Shown: positions 11,076 to 21,699 of the stretch, in pieces
How positions within the stretch are numbered: position 1 is the first letter of the stretch
How the letters are laid out: the number at the start of each line of letters is the position of its first letter
Source of the DNA: Sipunculus nudus
Lineage: Eukaryota > Annelida > Sipuncula > Golfingiida > Sipunculidae
Assembly: GCA_026874595.1 (NCBI GenBank)
Contig: CM049308.1
Location: forward strand, 79,532,124-79,596,123
Reading direction: 5' to 3'
DNA: 64,000 nt
The notes under the pieces: model-generated
Seen by the model: the letters and a program-made list of their open reading frames with translations, nothing else
Told to the model about the DNA's origin: nothing
Database searches by the model: none
Program-made: the position numbers and the translations under genes

Positions 11076-12200
11076 GTTCATTCGTGTATGAGTGACTATA
11101 CATTTGTGAAAATACGTTGATGGCGTTCCTGAATTCGGATCATGAGCTGGATCTACACAAAAATTTATAAAATCTCTTGGGCCATTCCCGAAATGCCCTG
11201 ATAAATATCTAATGAGATTCCGTTAATGATTGCGTGAGTTATGTTGTGAAAAATTACATAAACACACGTACATACACACATGCGTACTGGGATTAACGCT
11301 AACCCTCGAGGCGGAAGCAATAATTACTTAGTGTAAAATCACATGAATGGTGAACGCCTTTTTCAAGATGTTTTTCTCAAGTGAACAGAACAAATGCAGT
11401 TATTCGATAACAGGAAATGCAATATACATTTTTCTGAAAAAAAAAACTCTCAGCAACACCTATAATTTGTAAAATGTAATATTTAGTTTCAAATTAGTCA
11501 TGAAAACTTATTTACAAGTTAAATGATCCCTTCTTCTTTAATAATATAATACTTTAATTGCTGAAGTACCTGCATGCCGTTAGTTTAGGTGCAGTAATTC
11601 TGTTATCATGTATATTATCAATGATACCACACCCATCACATTCCTCCTAAAGTTCAACGGCCCCTGTGCACAGTCTGTGTTGACGTAAACATGCCGGTCG
11701 TCCATATATACTTAATCAGATAACTACATTGACAAAGAGTGACACGCTGTGAACTCAAAAAATTTTCCTTTTTTCTCGGGAGAACGCTAAGGGTAACGAT
11801 CCAGCCGTCACTTTGCTACAATCTCCTATCCAATTTTGTTCCAAGGCGACCATCAACCCCATGCATAAGATATCTTGTGACAACCTTGTGTTAAGCTGGA
11901 ATTTAATTGTTATTCTTTACCGAGAGGCCTGGAACATTTACCCCTTCAAATACGGTGAACCTTTCCGGTAAAACTATCGACGTACACTAACAGGCAAATT
12001 ACACTTAGTTTTCATGTCCGCTGTATCAACTAAGGAAGCTCGTGTATAGTTGATCATCATATCGCAATCTTCAAAAATTAAAAATAAAAAAAACTTACAT
12101 ATCTTTATTGGGTGTAGGTTCCTGTCTGAACCTCAGACTTTTATCTTATTTTACCTTCTCCAGGAGGTATTGCGTCAATATTGAAAAGTTCACCTTTTAG
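11076..12200. other. No gene seen
   Basis: Mixed AT-rich sequence. The region just below 12200 may include the undetected 5' part of the LINE that follows. Confidence 0.4.
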
Positions 12201-12204
12201 CTAT

Positions 12205-14760
12205 GTAGCTGTGGTTGGAGAGTTTAATCCTGATTTAATTCCAAATTTGAGAAAGAACTCAAACTGGTAAACTTGCTAACTTAATAATATTCCGTTTTAT
12301 TCACATAGGTAAAAACTCCAGGTATTATACTTATATAAGCGATGCCTTTTCCAACACTTCTTGTTTAGGTCATTTTGTGTGTAGTCCTGACATGCACTCT
12401 GTTATTTGAGATATGTCTATTCTTGATAATCTATCTTGGTCTGATCACCTGGCGTTAAGTGTTTTTTCTCTCTGTGAAACTGAGGGGTATTATCAGGATT
12501 AGTTAAGATGTTTGTACAGAGCAGTCGCAACCAGTGTTTAAATGATCCCTACCTAATCAAACTATACAATGAAGGCTTGTACAGCCCATTCAGCTATCAC
12601 TCTGTCTATATATTCTGCACTAATGTGTAGTTATCCAAATCGTGATTTCCCAGTCCTTAAAAAAATTAATGTTTTACTCTGATATATGTTTTGCTCTGTG
12701 TAAGATAATTGAAAAGAACATAGGTGTCTGTAAACGAAAAAAAACAGTGTACCAAGGTTTAATGATTATGTAAAAGATCGTCACAGGTAAGCTAGACACG
12801 CATAGGTCACCTGGTGAGATCAGTGCAAGCCATGGCACGGTCAAATTAATTAACTCATGAGACGATTGAGGTTTAACTTTTAAGTATGTCTTAAGACAGT
12901 GTCAAAGGGCCGATGAAACAGCCAGCGAAGATGGTACGGCCAAGTCTTGAGAAAAGGAGATGTGATTTCTTTTTGGAAAAAATGTCATAACAAGAATGTA
13001 CCATAACGTATAATGTTGATGGTAGAGTCAGAGTTGATAATATTACTGACATGCGGTGTGATCATTATTCTTCTCTTTTCAACAGTGTGAAAATCCTAGC
13101 TCATATAATGTCCAGGATAACTGAAAAAAATACATGTTGGTTTTAACTTTATGATGGTGTCACCCGAGCATGCATGTCTTGGTGGCCATTAAGGCGCTGA
13201 AGCGTGGTAAAGCTTGCATGTGGAGTGGATGGTCTTGCTGCTGAGCACTTTATTCATGCTAGTAATCATGTTTGTGTATTCTATTTACGTTTTTATTTTT
13301 TGCTTCATGGCTGTTTGCCTGATAAGTTTATGCATTCTGCTTTTGTACCTTTGACTATTGCGAGAATAGTAACTACAGGCCGATAACGCTAGTTAATGCC
13401 TGCTCGAAACTTTTTAAAAAAAATATTGCTTGAATGTATTGACCTCTGTCTGGTATCGTCTGATTATCATTTTGGATAAAAAAAAAACCCCCCAAAAAAA
13501 CCAACTCTACCGATATGTGTATTTATACCCTAAAAGTGTCATTCAGTACTACAGAGATCACAACAGCTGTACCATAGCGTATAATGTTGATGGTAGAGTC
13601 AGAGTTGATAATATTACTGACATGCGGTGTGATCATTATTCTTCTCTTTTCAACAGTGTGAAAATCCTAGCTCATATAATGTCCAGGATAACTGAAAAAA
13701 AAAATACAATCTCATGTTGGTTTTTATTTTATGATGGTGTCACCCGAGCATGCATGTCTTGGTGGCCATTAAGGCGCTGAAGCGTGGTAAAGCTTGCATG
13801 TGGAGTGGATGGTCTTACTGCTGAGCACTTTATTCATGCTAGTAATCATGTTTGTGTATTATATTTACGTTTTTTTTGCTTCATGGCTGTTTGCCTGATA
13901 AATTTATGCATTCTGCTTTTGTACCTTTGACTATAGCGAGAATAGTAACTACAGGCCGATAACGCTAGATACTGCCAGCTCGAAACTTTTTGAAAATAAT
14001 TTTGCTTGAATGTATTGACCTCCGTCTGGTATCGTCTGATTATCATTTTGGATTTAAAAAAAAAAAACAAAAAAAAAAAAACACAAACAAACAAAAACAA
14101 CTCTACCGATATGTGTATTTATACCCTAAAAGTGTCATTCAGTACTACAGAGATCACAACAGCCCTTTCTGAACTTGGTTTAAGATGCTTCCAAAGCCTT
14201 TGATATAATTGATCACTGGATACTATTTGAAAAAACTTATCACTCTTGGTGTGCCACTTATTGTGGTTCTAAAGTTATCATATTGGTATCAGTACCAACG
14301 TGTATGTAAAAAATAGGGTTACACTCTTCAAAATAATTTAATACTCGGATATGGTAGACAAGGGGGGAAATTGTTTCCTAAATTAGTTGCTTTATATATA
14401 GATTCCTTGTCTGCGAATTTTTGCTTTGTAACGCTGGTTGTTATGCCAGTGAAATACATAAGAGCCATTTACTTTGCGGTGATGATATTTGTCTCTTTGC
14501 GCCTACAGGCCATCGGGCTTACAGAAACTCTTAAGTGTTTTGTTTCTTTAAGTTAACTACGTAATATCTCGCTTAATCCTGGAAAAACTATATGTATATG
14601 GCATTTAAACAAAAAAGTGTAAATTAACTTGTCCTAGTGTTAGTATAGATGACACACCAACTAAATACGTTAAAATTGCAAAGTATCTCGGTTATTTATT
14701 GCTCTCTAATTTTATCCGACCTAACAAATATGGAAAATAGAAGAAAAAAAAAACTGTTAA
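12205..14760 (+). pseudogene. Decayed non-LTR retrotransposon (CR1/L2-like LINE) ORF2 remnant
   Basis: Order of recognisable pieces: an apurinic endonuclease-like VGEFNPD near 12213; TYISDAFSNTSC then SILDNLSWSDHLALSVF (the SDH end of the endonuclease) at 12330-12470; a pre-RT segment KACGVDGLAAEHF near 13210; TTGRPITL-like (YRPI box) near 13377; LLECIDL and DYHFGFK near 13430 and 14010-14055; DASKAFDIIDHW at 14184; RQGGKLFPKLVALYIDSL at 14356-14410; CGDDICLFAPT (the YADD catalytic box, Tyr-Ala replaced by Cys-Gly) near 14480; and KYLGYLL near 14683. Stops and frameshifts break every segment, so it is dead. The family call rests on motif order and wording from established non-LTR RT knowledge; the exact clade is uncertain. 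Confidence 0.75.
12998..14163 (+). repeat. Tandem duplication inside the LINE, about 570-600 bp per copy
   Basis: 12998-13560 is repeated at 13570-14163 with few differences. TATAATGTTGATGGTAGAGT occurs at both 13010 and 13580, and CTCTACCGATATGTGTATTT at both 13505 and 14101. The copies differ mainly in the length of an A-rich tract after TTTTGGAT. The second copy runs into the unique downstream RT part, so the duplication happened after insertion. Confidence 0.9.
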
Positions 14761-14960
14761 TACCTAAAAAAGACCAAGAATTTGCAATACGATGCATTTA
14801 AATCTACCACTTGTTCTGAACAATCTATGAAACCTTCCAATCTGTATTACATATTTTTTTTTCTCTTTTGACATGTTAACCGTTTCTTGAAAGAACTCAT
14901 CAAGTATATAATTTCAAATGAAGTCATTATAAAACTAGGAAAAGCACTCAGAGAGCGCAG

Positions 14961-15322
14961 ACCTCCGCCAAGGGAGTTCATTATCCCCAATTTTGCATTG
15001 TTAGAAATGTGCGATAAATACAGCAGGATAATCACTGAAAAATATATCATACTGACTCTGAGCGCCAACTAGTGGCAACAAACTAAATATGGCAGCTCAT
15101 TACCCCCATATGGCATTGTCAGAACTGCAGCCCAATCAGATCCGATAGGATCCGAACCAGCCCAAAATATTAATGAATTGCCATGCCAACCTGAAAATTT
15201 CATCTAAATCTGTTAATAACTTTTTGAGTTTTGTTGATAACAGCTATACAGACAGACAAGCGAACAAATAGACAAACAAACCAACGCCAGCAAATAAAAT
15301 AAAGAACCTCCTTGGCGAGGTA
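14961..15322. mobile_element. Small element with imperfect terminal inverted repeats (CCTCCGCCAAGG type)
   Basis: The left end ACCTCCGCCAAGGGAGTTC is mirrored by AACCTCCTTGGCGAGGTA at the right end, apart from small indels. The interior right part (GACAGACAAGCGAACAAAT, then CCAACGCCAGCAAATAAA) is wording often seen in widespread marine invertebrate repeats. No coding frame. Class is uncertain (MITE or retro-derived). Confidence 0.6.
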
Positions 15323-15877
15323 AAAAAGTGCAAAAGAATGTCAAGTAAATAGCCTATGCCAAGATCGACAAAATATGTGGAAATGTATACAAGTGAGATT
15401 AACACGTGAAAGACATTCTTGTCTGAAATTTCCTGTTTGATAAGGGTATAATGAACCAACTTCTTGCCCAGTCCTTAAGTTCTGACAAATTGTTGATAAT
15501 TTACGATTTGCGGATCACCTAATCTCACTTTTATTTGCAAATAGCGTATAATAGAATTTTTTTTTCTGGTTTTATTCGGAAAAACGATAATTAAAAAGCT
15601 GCATGTCCCTACCCTTATTTTTATTCTATCATGACGAAATGGGCCGACCCTGAATTTTTTAACTGTCGCTGAAACAGTTTAAGACATGTACCAATATAAA
15701 TATTTTACGTCTCTTGAATATATGGGGAAATAAATCATTTTTATTAAAAATTAATGATTATCGTCCAAGTTTGTCATGCAAAAATTAACGTGTTCCTTGG
15801 GCAAGATGTATATTTTTCGTATTTAAAGAAAACGTGTAAAACGTGTAATGTCACTTGTAATTAAATTGTCTACATCA
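15323..15877. other. No gene seen
   Basis: AT-rich sequence without recognisable features. Confidence 0.4.
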
Positions 15878-16129
15878 TTACCATGCAGTTTTAATCACTG
15901 AAGATGCGATATAAAAATTAGTTAAGAAGTGATTGTACAGCTGGTTCAGTGTATGGGGAGACACGTGGCTCCTTGACGACGAGAGGTCGCTATCCATGAG
16001 GACGTTAACCTGGTCCTGGGCTTTCGGGTCGTTCACCTCAAACAAGAATTCCTGTCTGGAGCCACACACAGAAGCTGCTTGGTTTTGACGGACGTCATGG
16101 CGCTGGGCAGACAAAATGAGTAGCGACAC
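15878..16129 (-). CDS. Weak exon candidate, 83 codons open
   Basis: The minus frame has coding-like composition (for example FLFEVNDPKAQDQVNVLMDS) and is more GC-rich than its flanks. A possible donor (ACAG/GTACTAT on the minus strand) lies at its upstream side, which is the wrong position for a simple internal exon in this frame. I recognise no family. It could be a decayed exon or transposon fragment. Confidence 0.25.
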   Translation of the reverse strand: MSLLILSAQRHDVRQNQAASVCGSRQEFLFEVNDPKAQDQVNVLMDSDLSSSRSHVSPHTLNQLYNHFLTNFYIASSVIKTAW

Positions 16130-16499
16130 ATTGCCTATAGTACCTGTGCTTCTTGGATTTTTTGTCGTTGACCGTTTGGTGTTCGTAGAATAGAGGGAAA
16201 CATACCATGCAATCTGCCGATCAAAATATCATTACATATAAGGATATATCACATCCTGCTAAGAGCACCAATTTACTATGTGTCAACTTCATTTGCCCTT
16301 GAGACTAAATTTGGTCGGACAATGAGGGCTCCGCATTTCTGGTAGTGCTGGTCTAGTTTACAAATGGGTAAAAAAGTTTAGTTTATAGTTTAAAAATGTG
16401 ACAAACAGAAACAGGTTTTTATCGATATGCATGAGGGAACAAAAATCCTACTGGTTCAAATCATATTAAAGAAGATATGTTTGAAATAATGTTTGCAAT

Positions 16500-17100
16500 A
16501 CAAAATCACCGATTGTACTCTGGTAGCCATGCATATTTGAATTTGAGCAAGTCTGTTATGATAGTGATTGATTCCTCATAGGCACCAACCATCCCTGGTG
16601 AATTTGAAAAATATCAAGGGTATTCTGTTTGTGAAAATGTTTGCGACAGATAATCTCCGATAGTAGTCTGGGAGCCATATTGGATATTTGGCGGGTGTGT
16701 AATTTGACAGGGGTCGAGCCCACATAGGCCTAAGTCCCAACCATCCCTGTGAATATGAGAAAGATTTAGCAAGTTCTTATTGATATATCGCTCGTGAAAG
16801 AAAATCACCGATTCTGACCTGACGGCCATATTGGAATTCCGACAGACCCGTATCGATGAGGATGGAGTCCTCATATGTACCAATCACCCTTGTGAATTTG
16901 AGAAAGATCAAGCTTTTTCTTTTTGAGATATCACGCACGAAAGAAAATCACCGATTGTGCTCTGGCGGCTATGTTGGAATTCCGACAGACCTGTAATTCA
17001 ATAGGTCTGTAGTCCTTATAGGTAACAATTATCCCTGTGAATTTAAGAAAGATCAAGTATGTTCTTGTTGAGATATCGAGAGCTAAAGAAAATCACCATT
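16500..17100. repeat. Tandem array, about 145-bp unit, four diverged copies
   Basis: AAAATCACCGATTGT-like starts recur at 16502, about 16650, 16800, 16942 and 17087. Each is followed by CTCTGGCGGCCATATTGGAATT-like wording and ends TGTGAATTTGAGAAAGATCA. The third and fourth copies are most alike. Confidence 0.85.
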
Positions 17101-18620
17101 TGCCAACAAAATTCAACCAAATGCCAATATGTTTGGTTTACGAAAGACTGAAATCAGAAATGACATGTATACCAGTGGAAATAGAAATTGTTCATTCAGC
17201 ACGGCCTGAATGGGAAAACTTAATGTTAAACCTGAAATTGACAAGGTGATTGGTATGCGCAGTTTGCAAAAATCGCTTGCGACAGCGTGCGAATACGGAC
17301 TACGCATGCGGATGAATGGAAAGGGCCCAGTTATAAAGTCGACAAATCGGTTTTTGCGGACTTCGCAAACGGGCTATGGATACGGACTACGCACTTATGG
17401 AAACGTACCTTAACATTCCGTTTATGTAATGAATTAATCAGAAACAATAACATTTATGTGGACGATTAGTGATGATTGTAAACAGAGAGCATGGAATTTT
17501 TTATTAATTATTTAGAATTTTTTCAGTTTAAAGCATAATAGTATTTATTCCAAATATATGCCTGGAAAGCGGTCTGAAAGGTTGGATAAGACTGTCTAAT
17601 AGTTTGTTTAGCCGCCGCCAGAGGTCTCTATAAGCTACGCTGATTGCAGTTGTACTCTCGAATCATGAAGTGATTCTTCTTCCGTGATTAAAATTCCCTT
17701 CATTATCAATATTAACATAGTCATTATCATTCCAACAACCGTTATCCATATTTACATAGTCCTTATCATTCCAACAGCTACCTAATGTTTGAACTAAAAG
17801 CTATTTAGGCGTCATTCAAATAAATATTTTATATTTGAATCTTGGTTTTTCTATTTTTTAAGATTATTCTCATGATATAAAAAAAATAACTATCTATAAC
17901 AAAACTTTGAATAAAATTTATAGCGCTTACACTTAAAAAGACTGAAAATTAATTGAACTGCAAATTAATTAAAAAAAATTATGTTGATTCTGTCGTCATT
18001 TCATAATATAAATTATGAAACTGTAGATGTACATTTTTATTGATATTTACTTCATGCATGCAAAGAAGGTGCACAATTCTATTAGAGAGACAAAATATAG
18101 CTTTTTTGTGTTGACTTGAATTCATTTTGGAGGGAAGGATTTGTAGGGGTAATATTCGAGCAATGCGACTGGCCCAGATGGGGCGGATGTCCCACTTATT
18201 CTCTTACAATAAAATGGACGTCCGTGTTTTATCTATTCTGGGCTATAACGGATTTTTGTAACCGCCCGCTTTTTTTTCGCTTTTTTAAATTTGTTTTTAA
18301 AATTGAAATGCGTATTCAGCTAGCTGCATCTTAACTAAATTATCATCCGACCTTGCCATGCATGACAAACATGCTCTCATTAATGTTAGTACTTTCACTG
18401 ATATGTGAGCTGCTCTTTTTGCAGCCCAGATTGCCTATTTTTATCAGTGTTGAACGAGAGTATGCTTTCCTCAAAGGACAGAGCATAAAACAGAACACAC
18501 TGAAATGAATCAAACGTATTTATAAGAAATTTGAATTACAGAATGATAAACATATACATCAACCAGCGTCTAACTGTAATGTGTAATAATTTGAGGAAAA
18601 GGAAAGATACAAAAATGCTA
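17101..18620. other. No gene seen; short local duplications only
   Basis: A phrase GCGAATACGGACTACGCAT near 17290 returns as GGATACGGACTACGCACTTA near 17377. CATAGTCATTATCATTCCAA near 17715 returns as CATAGTCCTTATCATTCCAA near 17755. The rest is AT-rich. The part above 18.5 kb may belong to the RT pseudogene that follows. Confidence 0.45.
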
Positions 18621-18624
18621 GAAA

Positions 18625-20285
18625 ACTGAAATGGAGTGTTTCATTCAAAAAAGAGAGAAGTCGGAGCATATCAACCAGTTCCGAATAATCTCACTCTTCA
18701 CTGTAGATGGAGAGATTTACTTGTCGGCCCGTGCCAGGCGGATGACAGCTTACATTACTAGGATCCGGTATGTCGATACAGCGGGACAGAAAAGAACGGT
18801 ACCAGGTTTTTCATTGTAAATAGAGCATAACAGCGTCGCAAATCATTTCATCCAAGCGGCAAAGATCAACAAGTCGGGCCTGACTGTTGCATTGTTGGAC
18901 CTTGCAAATGTCCATGGAACAATCCAACTCTTTAATAGAGGAAACACTAGGGCTCTACGACATACCGAGTCCATTAAGGGAGATTTTCAGTATTTACTCT
19001 AATGGAAAATACCTACGGATCACAAGCAGGGACTTCACAACATCTTGGTTAAAACTCCGGAAAGGTATTGTAACTAGATGTACAATCTCTGTCATCCTGT
19101 TTGTTATGGGGATGAATATGATCAAGGCTGGAGAAAGAGAGACAAGGGACCCAAAGACCGTCAGTAATATCAGACAACCACGAATAGAGTTTTCATCAGT
19201 GGCTTAACCATAACAAATGAAACACACATAAAAGATGATAGGTCGATACTAAATGCCTTAGAGGAGACTGCTGCATGGATAAGGGTGACCTTCAAACCTA
19301 GCAAATAGAGACCTTTATTATCAAGAAAGGAAAAGTCAGTTCAAATTGACAGTTCAAAGTTACCCCATTTCATCATTTGTTCGGGAAAGTAGTTTGACGA
19401 CACACTTTGTAACAATACAAATATCATGAAAGTTGAAAAACAATTTGAAGACGACCTGCGAAACATTGATAAGAGAGGCTTACCAGGGAAACTCAAGGCT
19501 TGGATATAAAAGCATGGACCTCTACCACGGCTCGCTTGGCCCTTGATGCTGTATGACATAACAGTGAGGAACTATAAAGCATCATATACAAGAATAATGG
19601 ACGTAGGTCATTCTCCAACTTAGACTGACATGCGTGTCGAGGTGCAGAAGGTCGGGAAAGCAAGGCTTATAATGACTTTGAAGGATTCCACCGAAGAGAA
19701 GGACCGAACAGCAGGAGTCCACGTAAAAAATGGCGGAAATGGGTAGCCAATATGAAAGTAGAAGAGACAAAAAACCAATTACGCCACAAAGACATCATGG
19801 GTACAGTAACACAAAGAAGGACATTTTTAGGTATGATCAGTAGTTGTTACTGGGTAGGAGCCCTTGATCAGAGAGGAGAAATCTTGTGCAGAGAAAAATC
19901 ACGGCCAGGGAGGAGAAAGTTGGACGAGCAAGATCAGTAGAGTTGGCTTATTAATTAGCATGGACCCGGTTAGAGGCAGAGCAAAGACTGCTTACATGTG
20001 ACAGAAACATAATATCGCTAACGTGTATCAACGCGAGTTCCTTCTTTGATCTGTGTATAAAATTCTCCAAAGCACAGCAAACCTACACAGATGGGGCGCC
20101 TGATTGAATACCAAGGTTTCCGTTTATTTCGGAGATGACGAACCCTGGAGCATGTCTTGACATCATGCCAAGTAGCTCTGTCACAGGGGAGGTGTCCATG
20201 GCGCCATAACCAGGTACTCCGCAAGCTAGCTGACATCCTAGGGAAAAATTCAGTTTGTGAAGTAGGTCGGAACAACATCTAAACC
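18625..20285 (+). pseudogene. Decayed reverse transcriptase with R2-like C-terminal zinc finger
   Basis: Pieces appear in the expected order but in changing frames: INQFRIISLFTVDGEIY (FRPISL box) near 18675; LDLANVHGTIQLF near 18897; a stretch through YDIPSPLREIFSIYSNGKY; KGIVTRCTISVILFVMGMN near 19056; ETAAWIRVTFKPSK near 19265; NIDKRGLPGKLKAWI near 19463; then the tail region with LHRWG near 20085 and LEHVLTSCQVALSQGRCPWR near 20150, ending LRKLADILG. The last part resembles the Cys-Cys-His-Cys knuckle at the C-terminus of R2/NeSL-type RTs. I know this wording from multi-copy 'uncharacterised' RT proteins of marine invertebrates. The RT active-site box is not clearly preserved and many stops are present, so it is a dead copy. 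Confidence 0.7.
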
Positions 20286-20559
20286 GCGAACATGCAGCAG
20301 TTATGGCATCCTTAGGCAGGCCGCGCCGATCAAAGACTTGCATCAGGATCATTAGTTTAATTTTCCTTGGGAGGAAAGGTTTGAAGAACCCATGAGCGGA
20401 AAAATGACAGACTTAGATCCACCCAGTTGAGGTTGGTTGTTCCCTGTTCAATCGGTGTGGTGAATGCTCAGCGCATTGGAAATGACGGAAACATCCGGAA
20501 GATTGCAATCCAAAGGGTAGCACAGGAAACAAGACGGGCATCCTGTTGGGTGTGGATGA

Positions 20560-20603
<44 letters not shown>

Positions 20604-21036
20604 AGGGGAGGTGAGGAAGAAGAGAAAGAGAGACGGGTAGCTGGAAACCCACCATTGACGCCATAGTGACGATCAACCTTGTGGACCCGCAGTCTGAGAG
20701 GCCGAGATAGGGGTCGAATCATGCAATGACGGATGACCGGATGAGAACGGTAGTGGTGTTACTGTATGTATATACACATAATAAATGTAATGATATAACC
20801 GCAACTGTGGTGTCACCAGAGAACTGTGACTTAGTTATATCACTGCATGTTAAAGTAGGGAGTACAACCAGATGATTGTTTATATCATTTATTGTACATA
20901 AATATGGAGTATTATGTTTGGATGTAAGCAATATGAGAACTACGTTTAGAGAACCCATGTGTCTCATTTGATGTTAATTTCAGTGCAGTTTAACTCCGTG
21001 GGAACCGATTCTTTTTCAGATAGCGTCTACAGTAAC
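20286..21036. other. No gene seen; contains a (GA)n microsatellite
   Basis: Open frames on both strands span the GA repeat and are artefacts. The rest is unremarkable. Confidence 0.5.
20562..20599. repeat. (GA)n microsatellite
   Basis: About 18 GA units followed by a G-rich purine tract. Confidence 0.95.
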
Positions 21037-21205
21037 GTCAGGGTAGAGACTGCGATCTGGTGAATCGGAGTTTCTACTAGTAGGAACTAAGATCGGATTC
21101 TCTGCCTGTAGAAACGACGATCATATTCTCTACCAGTAGAAACTCCGATTCTGCTGGTAGAGACTCCAGTCACAGGTCCTACCATTATAAACTGTGATCG
21201 ATCTG
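21037..21205. mobile_element. Foldback-type palindromic arm FB3 (solo arm)
   Basis: It starts GTCA, then GGGTAGAGACTGCGA, then TCTGG. After that comes an array of a 14-bp unit (consensus near AGTAGAAACTCCGA) in alternating orientation. Units visible in order include TCGGAGTTTCTACT, AGTAGGAACTAAGA, TCGGATTCTCTGCC, TGTAGAAACGACGA, TCATATTCTCTACC, AGTAGAAACTCCGA, a 7-bp half unit, and GGTAGAGACTCCAG. Two successive units therefore give a 28-bp palindromic period. This is the same design as FB1 and FB2 at 43.6 and 60 kb. I found no matching opposite arm in the window. Confidence 0.65.
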
Positions 21206-21699
21206 GGATCACCAATTAAGCATACTTTTATCTAAACCTTTCAGATGTGGCATCTATCAATGAAAAAATTGAACACTTTCATAATCATTAATCATACCTT
21301 ATTATACATTAGAACACTGTGGTTTCTAAAATACTTAATTTATTCAGTTTATCAAACATGAGAACTCTTTGGTTTCTAAACTACTTATTTAATTGAATGC
21401 ACAGTTTACTCCTTTGGACAAGACATTTCTAAACATCGCTATCATTAAATGTACTTTTCTACTCACAGGAACACTGATGGTTCTGAACTTTATCACAACT
21501 TTGAAATTTATCAATGACAAAAAGTGAAAGCTTGCATATTCAATGAATTCTCTATTCATTAATTCACAGTTAATTTACATACGAATATTGTGCTAAGAAT
21601 ATCTGTCCGCTACATACGATACAAGTAATACTGTCACATTTATAAATTACAATGTGTGTAATATTCATATCATTAAAGCTTTTCTGGCAAACCCAAACA

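Noticed and set aside
20413-20722. Open frames across the GA tract
   Set aside because: Low-complexity translation of a dinucleotide repeat; no domain.
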